Assembly: GCA_030686995.1 (NCBI GenBank)
Contig: CM060687.1
Coordinates: 165,262,770 to 165,326,769, forward strand
DNA from: Artemisia argyi
Lineage: Eukaryota; Streptophyta; Magnoliopsida; Asterales; Asteraceae
Length of the DNA: 64,000 nucleotides
Direction of reading: 5' to 3'
Shown: one piece after another, positions 1 to 11,628 of the stretch
Layout of the letters: each line of letters starts with the position of its first letter
How positions within the stretch are numbered: position 1 is the first letter of the stretch
The notes under the pieces: generated by a model
Databases searched by the model: none
Seen by the model: only the letters and a program-made list of their open reading frames with translations
Told to the model about the DNA's origin: nothing
Program-made: the position numbers and the translations under genes

Positions 1-1010
1 GGTATTGCAAATATGAATGCCACATCCCGTATCATATACCCATGAATTCAATTTAGGAGTAAGAGTGAATAATTCAATCATAAAGAACGCACCTGATGAG
101 CTGGGGTTACCAGCTTCATTCCCCTGCTTCTTGAGTTGCAAGTCATGAATGTAGAGAGGGCAATTGCGCTTCCAATGGCCCTTTTCATGACAATGGTGAC
201 ATGCCTGATCCTTCTTGTTTGGTGGATTCACCTTTTTCTGCTTAGGCTGATGTTGCTTCATCTTGGGTTCTGGTTGATAGGCCATGACCTGCTTGCCTTT
301 GTTAACCTTCCCTTTGCCTTTGTTCACATGCGATTTCTTCTGGATTCTCCCACCATGAATTGCCAACACTTGCGGGGTAGGAGCCTTGACCTTGGCTAGT
401 AGACTTTTCTCATACTCAACAAGCAATGCGAGTAATTCAGATACTGTCTTCCCCGAGCAGTGCATTTGAAATTCTGCACAAAACCAGCAAAGTCCTTGTT
501 AAGGGACCTGTTGATCAAGTGCACTTGCACATTGTCAGGGTAACCAAATCCAATTCTGTGAAGCTGATCAAAAGATTCCTTCATCTCAGTCACATAATCT
601 TCAACTGGTTTACTATCACCATGCTTGCAGTTATGTAGCTTGTCCAATTCATCATACAATTCAACTGCAGGTGGTTTCTCATAAGATTGCCTAAGAACAT
701 CAAGCATATCTTTTGGGAAAAAGTACTCAAACTTCTTTTGTAATTGAGCACTCATGCTAGTGAGCATTAAACAAGCAACCTCATTGAACTTAGCATGTTC
801 CACCCTCCATGCCGCCTTAACTGCTGCTTCTGGTTCAGTAGCAGCAGGCTCAGCTGGGCATTTTTCGGTCAAGTAATCCATCTTACCGGTCGACCTCAAG
901 ACAATTCTAAGTGAGCGGTACCAATCATTGAAATTCTTTCCAGTCAGTTTCTCTCTCTCAAGATGACTCTTGAAAGCAGAAATCACAGATGGGGTATCGG
1001 GTTGAGCCAT
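1..1010 (-). pseudogene. Copia gag (UBN2-type) with zinc knuckle, reading into protease; frameshifted
   Basis: The protein starts MAQPDTPSV at 1010; an in-frame ATG 24 bases upstream (1034) is less likely. The first 180 or so residues are a Copia gag-polypeptide domain of the UBN2 type (LTGKNFNDWYRSLRI, then LNKDFAGFVQNF). The frame breaks near 473-476, where one base appears to be missing, and homology continues in another frame. A CCHC knuckle of the form CX2CX4HX4C (CHHCHEKGHWKRNC) lies near 155-200. At the window edge WVYDTGCGIHICNT gives the protease motif with DTG in place of the usual DSG. Gag would coat the RNA and the protease would cleave the polyprotein. With the frameshift this copy is probably not autonomous. 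Confidence 0.85.
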
Positions 1011-2625
1011 ATCTACAGATAAAAGTTCAAACATTAGTATTTTCGATAATAAATATCTTCAAGAAAATAAAATACCCAAAGTTATATTCATATAACCACC
1101 AAAATTTTCTTGAAAACCTAGGATCTAACTTTACATAGTTTCACCACATCAGTTGATCTGCTAGTGGTGAAAGTACAAAAGATAGTAATCTGTCGAACAA
1201 TAATTGGCAAACAAGATTTCCAATTCCTAGATCATTATGGGAATTACATCAAATTGATTCATCAATTTGCCTTGTAAGCATGTTTCATCCCATCTCATGC
1301 CTTAAGTTCTAGGTCTCACGCACAACTTAATTAAGTCGTCTCCCTTAGAAACATGTAAAATTACAATTATGGTCTCACGCGTTAAAAGAATTTTACCTTG
1401 TTATAGTAATTTAGCCTAGGTCTCACGTTTACTAAATTAAAACTCCAAGTGTTTCTTATAGGTAGATGGCATGTAACTTAAATTATAAGGGTATTTAATT
1501 TTGATGTGTAAATCAAAATATGTATAAAGATGCATGCACTCATCTTTATAGCATAAGTTTTCAAAACCTTTTTTTTACCAATTCGTGAAATTAATACACA
1601 AAGTTTTACTTGAGGTTTAACAAACCCTAAGATGACTTTCTACAATTATGATTTTAAAAGTAATTCGTTTAAGACATATTCAAGATTGTGATAACCAAGG
1701 CAGACTCTAAGGCTCTTTTCTAATCCTTCAAATCACGGTTATGAATATCGTCTTAAAGGACTTAATTTTAAAAGCATATTTGTACAAAACATCAATCAAG
1801 CAAAAGTTTATGGATTCAATCTCAAAATTATGTAATAAAGTATGAATTTTGCTAGTCTCGCCTGGGAGCTGATTACCGTGCGAATCGGACCACTATCGGC
1901 ACTTAAGACCTTGCAAGATTCTTACTTTATCACTTTAGTTTCACCGTTATTAGTCTATATTATTTTCTTTTATAAAAATCACCCTTTTTATTGCTTACAT
2001 CAAGTCAAACAATTAAGAAAACAATAAAAACAAGTAATTTAAAGAAAAATAAACAACTAATAATAAAACGTGAAACAATTAGCCACATGTAAACCTTGTT
2101 AAAAAGATCCTAATAAAATCAATTCTAGGTATAATAACGCATGTAATTAATTAAGGCCTTCTCCTCTTAATGGAGGAGAGTCACATACATTGACGTATCA
2201 ATTGCGTAGGCCAAAATCAATATACACACCACATAGCATATAAATTGATTTTAATATATTAATAATTGGAGTCTTCCCCAATTTTAGATCTATTTAAAAC
2301 ATGTGACAAAAAAAATCAAACAAGATCCATGACTAACATGCATGTTTCGTCATGGATTAACCTAACAATTAGAACGTAGGTCACAAGTACGTTCACAAAA
2401 ACTGGTTTTAGACCTAGGGTTTCTATATGATTACAATTTAATCAATAAAACCACAAACCCTAATTAGGGTTTATTGTGGAAATCGACCCCCTCCCCAAAA
2501 TTAGGGTTAGGGTTTAAATTTTATAAAAAAATTTAAAGAAAAAACCCTAGAAAAAAACATGTATCTAAAACAATTAAAGATCCGATTTTTTATTACGTTT
2601 TAGTAATCAATTACATGTTATCCAT
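1011..2625 (-). other. untranslated leader of the left Copia element
   Basis: This AT-rich stretch between PBS and gag has no ORF worth keeping. It shares blocks with the leader of the Copia relative at 38.7-41.0 kb, for example the string cagatcaactgatgt (here on the minus strand near 1150, there at 40652 and 40870) and a block about keeping a run of AAATACTAA before gag. That homology is what identifies it as a leader and not intergenic DNA. Confidence 0.7.
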
Positions 2626-2639
2626 GGCTCGTGATGCCA
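2626..2639 (-). other. primer binding site of the left Copia element
   Basis: One base inside the LTR, the minus strand reads TGGCATCACGAGCC. This resembles the usual plant Copia site for initiator Met-tRNA (TGGTATCAGAGC) with changes. The relative at 38683 has nearly the same string, TGGCATCATGAGCC, so the variant is a family feature and not a random mutation. Confidence 0.75.
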
Positions 2640-2640
2640 C

Positions 2641-3261
2641 TGTTAGAGTTTGACAATCAATATAGCACATACGCGGAAGCAAGGATCAACAATAACACGT
2701 ATAAAGATTAACTAAAACATAAATAGTAAACGTACCCGATGCACTTCAAATAAACCTTGATTCTTGTACAAATAGATCAATGACCCTTACCGTTTTGTTT
2801 ATCGATCTCTTGATAATTACTAAAGTAAGTAATTACCTCGTTCTTGTACACACAAACTACCAACGAATAAAGGTTTAGGGTTGTGTGTGTGCACAAAAGA
2901 TGTGAAACCCTAATCCTTGGCCTTGTATATATACTAGATGAAACTTGGAGCACAAGACAAACATGGGTTGGGCTTCCCCCCCTTGTTCGACCGGCCTAGG
3001 CACCCACAAGGGTGTTCTAGATCTTTCTTGACTCCCAAGTTACACTCTAGTCCTTTCCTTTTGTCTCTAATGATAATTAGTCCATACGTTTAATAACTAA
3101 CGACCATTTAGTCCATTAAGTGTTTATAAATATATATATACGATACATTTAACATATATATATTTATTATACATTATTCTTGTTTGTAAAGTGTGCAATC
3201 CCGAGGTCTCGGGTTCGATACTAGACATTTACTTATTAATATTTATACGTAACTTTTAACA
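2641..3261 (-). repeat. 5' LTR of the left Copia element (621 bp)
   Basis: On the minus strand it begins TGTTAAAAG and ends CTCTAACA, followed by one base and the PBS. A TATATATA stretch at about 2926-2935 is a candidate TATA box. The internal sequence is alignable by eye to the LTR at 37891-38681 (shared GATCGAAC or ATCGAACCCGAGA, TTGCACAC, GTCAAGAA), so the two elements belong to one family. Confidence 0.85.
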
Positions 3262-3341
3262 GTATCCTGTTTTGTTCTTATTGGGTCTCCTAGACCATCA
3301 TGAATTCTGTTTTCTTAGTGCTGAAGATTTTTATATTGCAG

Positions 3342-5877
3342 ATGGATGTGCATGTGTTGTTGTTAATGGAGATGTTGTTGCGCAAGGGTCACAGTTCTCT
3401 TTAAGGGATGTAGAGGTGGTGGTTGCTCAAATAGATCTAGATGCAGTATGCACCACATTCCCTGATTATATAAGCTTTGCGACTGTGTCTTATATCTCTG
3501 TTCTATTTACATAATGTTTCAATAAATTAAAAATCTCTGTGCTCTTTTTATCCACATTCTTCATTTGATCTCATAACGAGGGCTAAACCATGGCAGGTTG
3601 CTAGTCTTAGAGGATCAATAAGTAGTTTTCAAGAACAAGCAAGTTGTAAACGATCTGTTGCATCTGTAGATGTGCCATACAAGCTCTGTCGGCCTTTTAA
3701 TCTCCAGATGTCTCTTTCAAGTCCATTGAAGGAGGTCAGTTGTTTGATTAAAAACGTAACAGTCCATCATATATTTCTCTATGCAGTTATCATCATCTCT
3801 AGTTTTAACACTCGTGACATTCTATGACATTAATACTGAATGATCTCGGATATGCATCTGCTTGTTTGTAAGCTGTTGCTGAAGGGTTATTTGTGGATAT
3901 GATTTCATACATTCTATGTAATCCTGTTTTTCATAGTAATTTTCAGTCATCTTTGTTTAATCAAGCACATCAATTATTTGCAGATTAAATATCACTCACC
4001 CGAGGAAGAAATAGCTTTTGGACCTGGTTGTTGGCTCTGGGATTACCTAAGAAGAAGTGGGGCATCTGGTTTCCTTCTTCCACTCTCAGGTGGAGCTGAT
4101 AGTTCTTCAGTTGCTGGTATTGTTGGATGCATGTGCCAGCTTGTAGTAAAAGGTCAGTTTACCCTTTAACCCGACATGAGTTGTGTTCTACAAAAATTGT
4201 TAAGGCCATGGTATAAATTTTAAAATTTTCATTTAGAGATTACAAATGGAGATGAACAAGTGAAGGCTGATGCTATAAGAATCGGCCATTATACTGATGG
4301 GCAGTTCCCTACTGACAGCAAAGAATTTGCAAAACGCATATTTTATACAGTTTATATGGGAACTGAAAATAGGCAAGTCTTCTTTATCAACATTAGTACT
4401 TTTTGATTAAACTGTTCTCTGCTTCGATTTTTTGAGAAAACGGTTCTATCTCCTTACTAACACTATTTATATAACAAAGTTGTCACATGTATTTATCTTT
4501 TATGTTTACAGTTCTGATGCAACACGATCACGAGCCAAGTTACTTGCTGATGAAATTGGGTCATGGCATCTTGATGTTTCTATAGACACTGTTGTGTCTT
4601 CCTTTCTATCTTTATTTCAAACACTCACTGGGAAACGTCCTCGCTACAAGGTAAGAACACTAAAAACAAGACGTGTTCACATAGTTGGTAATATTTTATT
4701 TGCATCACGGCTGAAGTAATATTTTCTTTCAACAGGTAGATGGTGGGTCAAACAGTGAAAATTTAGGGCTCCAGAACATACAAGCTAGAATTAGAATGGT
4801 ATTGGCGTTTATGTTGGCATCATTGTTACCATGGGTTCATAGTAAACCCGGGTTTTATCTTGTGTTGGGTAGCTCCAATGTTGATGAAGGTTTACGTGGT
4901 TATCTAACAAAGGTATTTTACTACTAGTTCATCTGATTATAAAGTTCATAGCAATGCTGGGTATCTGATTCACAATTTCTATCTTTTTTGTAGTATGATT
5001 GCAGTTCTGCTGATATTAACCCAATCGGAAGTATCAGTAAGCAGGATCTTCGAATATTTCTGAGATGGGCTGCCATCCATCTTGGTTTCTCATCTTTAGC
5101 AGAAATTGAAGCTGCTCCACCAACTGCTGAGCTGGAGCCTATAAGATCCGATTACAGCCAGGTATTCAACAACCCATTCAACCAGTTAGAGATATAACAT
5201 AACCCGTGCTAGTGTACTCTTTGTAATAATCAGTTTGAAATATCTGACTCCCATGATAACTTTTAGCTGGATGAAGTGGACATGGGAATGACGTACGAGG
5301 AACTTTCAGTTTATGGAAGGATGAGGAAGATTTTCCGATGCGGTCCTGTGTCTATGTTCAAGGTTTGTCCAAAAGCTCCGTCAGTCTATTTCTGGACTCA
5401 TACGACCTGATTTGTTTCCACTAACTATTAAATGTTATAACACTGTTTTTGTAATCACAATATACAGAACCTATGTTTCGGTTGGGGTTCAAAACTAAGT
5501 CCTTCAGAGGTAGCTGAAAAAGTGAAGCACTTTTTCAAATACTATTCCATCAATCGACACAAGATGACTGTATTAACACCTTCCTATCATGCTGAGGTAT
5601 TCTCTCTTTGTTTTGTTCTGAAAAAAGCTCCTCCAGATTATATTTCACGCTCTCTACTTAACCAAAAAAACTTTACTTTTGTTTTTGTACGCAGAGTTAT
5701 TCACCCGAAGATAACAGATTCGATCTCCGCCAGTTCCTCTATAATTCAAGATGGCCTTACCAGTTTCGCAAAATTGATGAACTAGTCAACGAGCTCAGTG
5801 TCGATAATGGTGCATCTACTTCAAATGGTGTTGGAATTGTAGCAGCTGGTTCAGCTGATCCAAAAGCTGGGCTCTAG
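3342..5877 (+). CDS. NADS (QNS1-like): glutamine-dependent NAD+ synthetase, 3' ten exons (partial gene)
   Basis: This enzyme makes NAD+ from deamido-NAD+, ATP and glutamine in the cytosol, the last step of NAD synthesis. Exons read from splice sites and a continuous frame: 3342-3445, 3597-3734, 3984-4152, 4237-4372, 4512-4650, 4736-4912, 4994-5161, 5267-5362, 5468-5596, 5695-5877. The first exon gives the end of the nitrilase-like glutaminase domain ([19 protein letters not shown]). The synthetase domain has the ATP pyrophosphatase P-loop SGGADSSS in exon 3, then [22 protein letters not shown] and [13 protein letters not shown]. The protein ends DPKAGL, as I remember plant orthologues doing, at a TAG at 5875. 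No internal stop is seen. Intron 4 uses a GC donor. The N-terminal exons lie left of the window beyond an intronic Copia insertion, so integrity of the whole gene is inferred. Confidence 0.95.
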
Positions 5878-6924
5878 ACTATAACCTAGCTATACATTTT
5901 CATGAAATATTTTCCTCACAGGTTTTAATTTCTCATTGTTTACGCTATAGTTTTTTGAAGAATGGATGTTTGTATAGATTTTTATAGGTTTTTTTGCTAA
6001 TAAGAATCTCAAAGAGTATTAACCTTGTATGCTTCTTAATACAATACAGAGAAATCTCATAGTAAGCTATATAATAGCTTTTGTGCGTTGAGATGATTGA
6101 ATAAGCTTACAAAGCTTACTATTTATAGCAAAGAATGATGACTAATTTGTACTGTAATTACCAAAAATGGGATAGTATAAACCTGGTAAGCGATGATAAT
6201 GTCCAAGCCATTAATGACTTTTTTTTAAGCATTCTATTTTGACTTTAACAACAGGTAAGGACAATATTTTAGCCACCAATTAATCATTTATGCAGTTCAA
6301 CCGATCTTGTTATAGAATCAACCTACAAGAACAAGATGGTTTATGTAGTTACACGGATCTTGTCTTATCTTGTTCATGATGCTTTCAAAATGTACAAACC
6401 AAATCACTATTGACTATTCCACAAACATGGAACTCCTTTTTTTTTGGAAGGCAAAAAATGCTGAAAGAATAACGGAGTTTGGAATCGAACCAGGGCAGCC
6501 ATGCTAATATATTTGTGTGTTCACCAACTCCCCCACTATCTCATTTTGACTGATGGTATTTGTTAATGTGTGTATGCTAATTACCAACCACAACGACTAT
6601 AGAGTATTGTAACAGCTTTTATAAATGAACCTAGTGTTGATAATGGTGCATCTACTTGAGATGGTGTTGGAATACATTTTCATGAAATATTTTGCTCACA
6701 AATTTTAGTTTTCTCATTGTTGTCAAATCTACAGTTTTTGAAAATTGGATGTTTGTATAGATTTTTATAGGTCTTATTATATAATCGTGTATGCTTCTTA
6801 AGATAATATGGAGAAATCTCTTACCAAATAGGTAAAATTTTTGTTGTGTGTTCGGTTAAAAAGATATATTCAGTGACACGTGAAAATTGAATTTGCTTAA
6901 TATAGTAAATACTAAATAGAAATA
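5878..6924 (+). other. 3' UTR and 3' flank of NAD synthetase, source of a duplicated block
   Basis: No gene is seen. AATAAGAATC and AATACAATACAG at 5998-6050 are candidate polyadenylation context. Most of this flank reappears, diverged, at about 26472-27680 (same order: stop codon, TTCATGAAATATTTT, ATGGATGTTTGT, the block around GCGATGATAATGTCC). A SINE-like copy sits at 6432-6545. A short echo of the last exon (GATAATGGTGCATCTACTT) lies at 6638, so the flank was already a product of duplication. Confidence 0.7.
6432..6545 (-). mobile_element. tRNA-related SINE-like copy 1
   Basis: On the minus strand a box A-like GGAGTTGGTGAAC is followed about 35 bases later by a box B-like TGGTTCGATTCC, and the 3' side ends in an A-rich run (T-run in the given strand at 6438-6446). 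Confidence 0.55.
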
Positions 6925-7098
6925 TCACTGTTCAGTTGGCCACCAATCGGAGAGGTCTCAGGTTCGAGTCTCACAATTGATCTTCAGGGCCCGAAATAAA
7001 TAAAAGCGTTTATCCCTTAAGGAGAAAGGTTCGAGGCTTGCATACTGCCCAATTGGATGTCACTGTGGACTCGGATCACTAACTACTAACTCGCCGTT

Positions 7099-7138
<40 letters not shown>
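6925..7138 (+). mobile_element. plus-strand SINE with a poly(A) tail
   Basis: A tRNA-like head (CAGTTGGCCACCAATCGG, then box B GGTTCGAGTCTC at about 6960) is followed by a body of about 110 bases and an A-run of about 39 bases ending at 7138. Its body differs from the minus-strand SINE-like family elsewhere in the window. The 5' end is not sharp and no target duplication was identified. Confidence 0.6.
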
Positions 7139-7140
<2 letters not shown>

Positions 7141-7179
7141 AGGAAATATCGAAATTATAACTAAGCCGACACCACAATT

Positions 7180-7305
7180 TTTTTGTTTGGTAGGCGAAAA
7201 ATAGGTTAAAGCCTTATCAAATGTGTGGACAGTTTAGGTTCGAACCTGGGTTGCCATAACCGAAGGTTGCGTGATTTACCAACTAACCAAACAATTTATA
7301 AGGGT
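7180..7305 (-). mobile_element. tRNA-related SINE-like copy 2
   Basis: The minus strand carries GTTAGTTGGTAAATC (box A-like) and CAGGTTCGAACC (box B, a perfect GGTTCGAACC). The A-rich end lies at 7180-7185. Confidence 0.55.
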
Positions 7306-7588
7306 GTCATTTTTGTCCAATCTTTTAACAAATATAGATTTCTAAAAATCAAGTGTGTTACAACATAACTCATTTTGAGTGATGACTTTGCGAATGGGTG
7401 TAGTGCAATTACCATTTACCAACCACAACAACTAGAGTAACTATCTCCTAACTAGATATGATAAAAATCAAAACATGGAATAGATTAGATTCTCAGTCAA
7501 ATATACCAATAATGGTTCTTGTTTGGTTTAGTTTGATTCGGTTTGGCATGTTTCCATATGGAGTATTCACAAATCTAGACTGAGACTT

Positions 7589-7666
7589 GAATTTTTAAGA
7601 AAATGAATAACTTCGAATTTTTAAGAAAATGAATCACTTCGAATTTTTAAGAAAATGAATCACTTC
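7589..7666 (+). repeat. 26-bp tandem repeat, three copies
   Basis: The string GAATTTTTAAGAAAATGAAT starts at 7589, 7615 and 7641, a period of exactly 26. Other copies of the unit have only one, so the expansion is local. Confidence 0.85.
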
Positions 7667-7894
7667 GAAAAATTGGTTTGACTCTTTGAGAACCTGTCCT
7701 TCCCTGATTTCGGTAGAAGTCGAAGTAGAAAGTGCAACATCATCACAGAACACGTACAACTTATAACTTTGAATTTTTAAGAAAATGAATCACTTCGAAA
7801 AATTGGTTTGACTCTTTGAGAACCTGTCCTTCCCTGATTTCGGTAGAAGTCGAAGTAGAAAGTGCAACATCATCACAGAACACGTACAACTTAA
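7641..7894 (+). repeat. 130-bp tandem duplication
   Basis: The block from 7641 (GAATTTTTAAG to ACGTACAACTTA) is repeated from 7771 to 7894 almost without change. Near identity suggests a recent duplication inside an otherwise diverged unit. Confidence 0.85.
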
Positions 7895-8694
7895 CTGAAG
7901 TTAACGGGACCATGTTTCTTGATGCACACTTTTTAAACAAAAAAAATTCAAAGTCAGTTATGAATTTAAGATCTGAGCCAGTTCATTAGATTGGTTTCAA
8001 AACTAGAAACACCTCTAGGATGAAAATAGAGCAATAGACATGTAGGCAAGTTGCTTGGGCATTAGTTGGATAATACAAATTTAAGAAGTATCTCATCTTA
8101 ACCTAAAACAATTAATCAAAGTGAGAAAACAAGAAAAAATGATTTAAAACTAAGCAGAGCTCTCCATTCATAGCAATGAATTAGAAGTAATTTTTAAAAA
8201 ATCGGTTAGTAAAAACTTTGTAAGCAATGAAGTAAACTAGTAAAGAAACTAAAGACATCTAAAGGCGGAAAATAGAGCAATAGACATGTATGTGAGATGG
8301 TTGAATGAACTTACAAATTATAGCAATGAATTAGAAGTTGATGAATTGTCAAAGCTATCAATGACATTTTTCAAGCCTTATGTTTTGACAATTAGAGAGT
8401 ATCAACTATCTAACCATTCAACTTTAACCACAGGTTGAGAGAAACTTTAGCCGCACAATCATATACTTGTCCAACTTCAACAGCTTCCGTAAAGTTGGTT
8501 AGAGAACACACATTATTGCTAGGACATACGCTATCGAACTAAACAACTACAAGAACACAATGGTTTACGTAGCTCAATTGCTCTTGTAATATGTACAAAC
8601 CATAACACTAGGCTACAAACATTTGGATTGTGCTCCCAAATTTTGTGTTGGATCAAAAGATTATTGAGCCGAGACTACTATTCTATTTCTTTTT

Positions 8695-8815
8695 ACGAAG
8701 AATGGCAAACAAAAGAATAAAACCAAGAGAAATGAAGGGGGAGTTGTGAATCGAACCCTGGTAGCCATATTCAAAGTATTGTTCAGATACAAACTCACCC
8801 ACACCATAACTTGAT
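8695..8815 (-). mobile_element. tRNA-related SINE-like copy 3
   Basis: Minus-strand box B CAGGGTTCGATTCAC and a weaker box A (GTGGGTGAGTTTGTATC) with an A-rich 3' end. Host flank on the right (CCAATCTATTAAGAAATAGAG) is the one seen beside most other copies. Confidence 0.5.
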
Positions 8816-9145
8816 ACATCTTTCGTCCAATCTATTAAGAAATAGAGTCTCTAAATAATCAAGTGTGATAATATGGAAACATAGCTCATTTTGAGTGGTG
8901 ATATATGCGTACGTAGGGTAATTACCAATCACAACGACATGACTATGTAGCTAAGCTCTTACTCTATTACGGCTGCGCAAAGGTAGAAAATGGGACTGGT
9001 AAAAAGCCAAACAAGTAATGAGGATCGACTTTCAATGGATCAAATATAAGAAAATGATGACGTTACAACTATGTCATTGTAAGTATCAACAAAAAACTGA
9101 CGTGATTTATACATGTGGAGTTTTCAAAAATGTTCCGACTAAAAA

Positions 9146-9183
<38 letters not shown>

Positions 9184-9339
9184 ATCCTATTGATCAAATT
9201 TGATTTTCTCAAAATTACTTTTTGCAAAACTGATTCGAAATAATTGTTATCTTTTATTGCATAAAGGATATTTACTTTAGTCACGCATGAAGATTAACTT
9301 TGTTGCATATAGTGTTGAAACAGGAGTGCCAAAATAAAC

Positions 9340-9470
9340 TCTTTTTTTCATAGGCGAAAAAAATAAAAAAATGTATAAACGCACCGGGTGTTATGTGAGT
9401 TTGAATTGAACTAGGGTTTGTCTTATTCAAAGCTTGTGTGGTTTACCAACTCACGTAGCATCCCAATGGG
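9340..9470 (-). mobile_element. tRNA-related SINE-like copy 4, degenerate
   Basis: The minus strand keeps GAGTTGGTAAACCACACAAGC (box A side) but box B has decayed. The T-run at 9341-9347 in the given strand marks its A-rich end. Confidence 0.45.
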
Positions 9471-9544
9471 GAACACTTTTATCCAATCTTATAACAAATA
9501 TAGATTCGAAATAATGTGTATGTTCTGTAGTGATAAAGGCTCTT

Positions 9545-9791
9545 CCAGTTTAATTCGCGCACTACTATACCCAAAAAAAAAAACTTACCTTTTTTTATTT
9601 GTATGCAGAGTTATTCACCCGAAGATAACAGATTTGCTATCAGCCAGTTCTTGTATAACTCAAGGTGGCCCTACCAGTTTCGCAAGATTGATGAACTTGT
9701 GAACGAACATAGTGTCAATAAAGATGCATCTACTTCCAGTGATGTAGGAATCATAGCAGCTGTTGAACTGATCCAAAAGCCGGACTCCTGA
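9545..9791 (+). pseudogene. duplicated last intron end and last exon of NAD synthetase (copy 1)
   Basis: From the acceptor (GTATGCAG ending at 9608) the exon at 9609-9791 reads [19 protein letters not shown] and continues to a TGA at 9789, matching exon 10 of the gene at 5695 with many substitutions and a changed C-terminus (IQKPDS in place of the ancestral ending). There is no upstream exon 9 in place. It is a gene fragment in the repeat mosaic and is very unlikely to be expressed as a protein. Confidence 0.9.
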
Positions 9792-9969
9792 TTTCAAGGT
9801 GCCAAACACATTTTCATGATACTTTCAAAATGTATAAAACCAAAACACTATTGAATATTCCACAAACATGTTATTACTTTGGATTGTGATCCATTCAGTC
9901 GCGTGTAACAACTATATTTGTTGTATATAGTGTAGAAACGGAAATGCCGATCATAATCGAGCTGACACT

Positions 9970-10095
9970 ACTTTTTTTTGGAAGGCAAAAAAATTAGCAT
10001 AAAAAAAATAGGGAATGGTGTGGAGGTTAAGAATCGAACCTGGGTGGCCATATTTATAGCTTGTGCAATTTCTAACTCTCACACCAATCCTAATG
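9970..10095 (-). mobile_element. tRNA-related SINE-like copy 5
   Basis: Minus strand: GAGAGTTAGAAATTGC (box A, decayed), then CCCAGGTTCGATTC (box B). The A-rich end is followed by AAGTAGTGTCAGCTC, a flank shared with the copy at 35100. Confidence 0.6.
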
Positions 10096-10539
10096 ATACA
10101 TTTTCGTCCAATCTTTTTAATTAACATGAAAACGTGACTCATTTGGAGTGATGATGTTTGTTAATGTGTGTAGGAATGTAGGATAATCACCAACCACAAC
10201 GACTATAGAGTAACAGCTTTTTGTAAATGATATCTACTTCAAATAGTGTTGGAAACATTTTTATGAAATTTTGCTCACAAATTTTAGTTTTCTCATTGTT
10301 TGAACTCTTCGTATAGATTTTTGTAGGTGTTATTAATAGAACTCCCAAAAGGGATTGAAGTGGACTCCATATATTATATAATCGTGTATGCTTCTTAACA
10401 CAATACAAAGAAATCTCTTACAAAATAGGTAAAAAGTTATTGAAATTTATGTCTCAATGCATATTTTCGGCTTCACTTTTTAAGACATCTTTTTTAAGTA
10501 AGGAGAAAACAACCAATTTTTTACATGAGTTTATGCATT

Positions 10540-10585
<46 letters not shown>

Positions 10586-11124
10586 CTTATTAAGACAATT
10601 AAGTTGGCCAATAATCTTATATCCTTTGCGATAGGTGAACAATCTCACACAATACTCTATTTCTCTCTCATTAATAGCCTTTAATTTGTAAACGCTTGAA
10701 TGAATGTGAAGTTATTGATTGACATTTTACAAGCCATCAATGGCATTTTTCAAGTATTTTAGCCATCATTCAATCATATTACATTATTACTAATCAACTC
10801 CGACAGCCTTCTTGACTTGACGTTGACTAAAGAACCGGTATTGCTAGGCGAAAGGCTATAGATTTAAACAACTACAAAAACACAATGGTTTACGTACCTC
10901 AACCTCTCTTGTTCATGGTAAATGAGTTCTATTTTATCTTCACTCATTGAGACTTTCAAAAAATACAAACCAATACAGTTGGTTGCAAACATCTTATTAC
11001 ATCACTTTGAGGGTGCTCCAAACACATTTATTCGGAACTGTACTTTGGATTATGCTTCGATATGTTGTGTTGGGCAATTGAGCCAATTAATAGAAATGGA
11101 TAAATCACAATTGAGCCGACACCA

Positions 11125-11258
11125 GTTTTTGAATCTTTTTTAAAAAAGGAAAAAATTAAAAAGCTTCAACATGAAAGGTGAGTTTGGAGTCGAACTTGGG
11201 TGCCTTCTTCAAAGGTTGTGCGGTTTACCAACTCACCCACCATCTAAAACCACAGTAA
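11125..11258 (-). mobile_element. tRNA-related SINE-like copy 6
   Basis: Minus strand: GTGGGTGAGTTGGTAAACCG (good box A) and CAAGTTCGACTCC (box B) about 35 bases later, then an A/T-rich tail. One of the best preserved promoters of the family. Confidence 0.6.
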
Positions 11259-11628
11259 TTTCGTCCAATATTTTACTAAATGAAGAGTCGAAAAAATCTA
11301 TTGTGTTTAAACACAACTCATTGCGAGTGTTGACTTTGCTAATGTGTTTAGTGTAATTACCAACCATAACGACTAGAGTAACTCGCTAGATATGGTAAAA
11401 TTCCAAACATGGAACAAATTAGATTGTTGATGTAATTTTAGACCAACAAATATATCAATAGTGGTTATGGTTTGGTTTGATTCGGTTCGGAATATTTCCA
11501 TATCTAGTCTTTACAAACCTAAGCTCGGAAGTGAATTTTTAAGAAAATGAATAATTTCGAAAATTAAGAGCTCAGCATCCTAGTTGGTTTGAGTTTTTGT
11601 ATGGAAATTCAAGTCTCATTATTGCATA

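Larger units (their letters stand above)
1..3261 (-). mobile_element. Copia LTR retrotransposon, 5' portion (runs off the left edge)
   Basis: Read on the minus strand the order is LTR (3261-2641), PBS, a leader of about 1.6 kb, gag with a zinc knuckle, then the first residues of an aspartic protease at the window edge. This is the order of a Ty1/Copia element. The LTR runs from TG to CA, and the base after it is intron sequence of the NAD synthetase gene. The rest of pol and the other LTR lie outside the window, so the target duplication (predicted from 3262-3266, gtatc) cannot be checked. A related element starts at 37891 on the other strand. Confidence 0.9.
7370..8640. repeat. recurrent AT-rich unit, fullest copy
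   Basis: This noncoding unit starts in ACTCATTTTGAGTGATGAC, passes through ATTACCAACCACAAC, GTTTGATTCGGTTTGGC and GAACCTGTCCTTCCCTGATTTC, and ends near AACAACTACAAGAACACAATGG. Diverged copies or parts are at about 11300-11620, 19607-20280, 23960-24240, 24455-24790, 25090-25610, 26030-26165, 36330-36560 and 36890-37890. It encodes nothing recognisable. The repeated order beside SINE-like copies and NAD synthetase exon copies points to segmental duplication and not to independent transposition of a small element. Confidence 0.8.
9792..11628. repeat. repeat mosaic with SINE-like copies; no gene
   Basis: About 9950-10440 is a diverged duplicate of 35085-35590. About 10680-11628 is a duplicate of 35640-36560 (shared GGTAAATGAGTTCTATTTTA and GTTGGTTTGAG or GTTGATTTGAT blocks). 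A T-run of about 45 bases lies at 10541-10585. SINE-like copies are annotated separately. Small ORFs here are chance products of AT-rich DNA. Confidence 0.7.
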
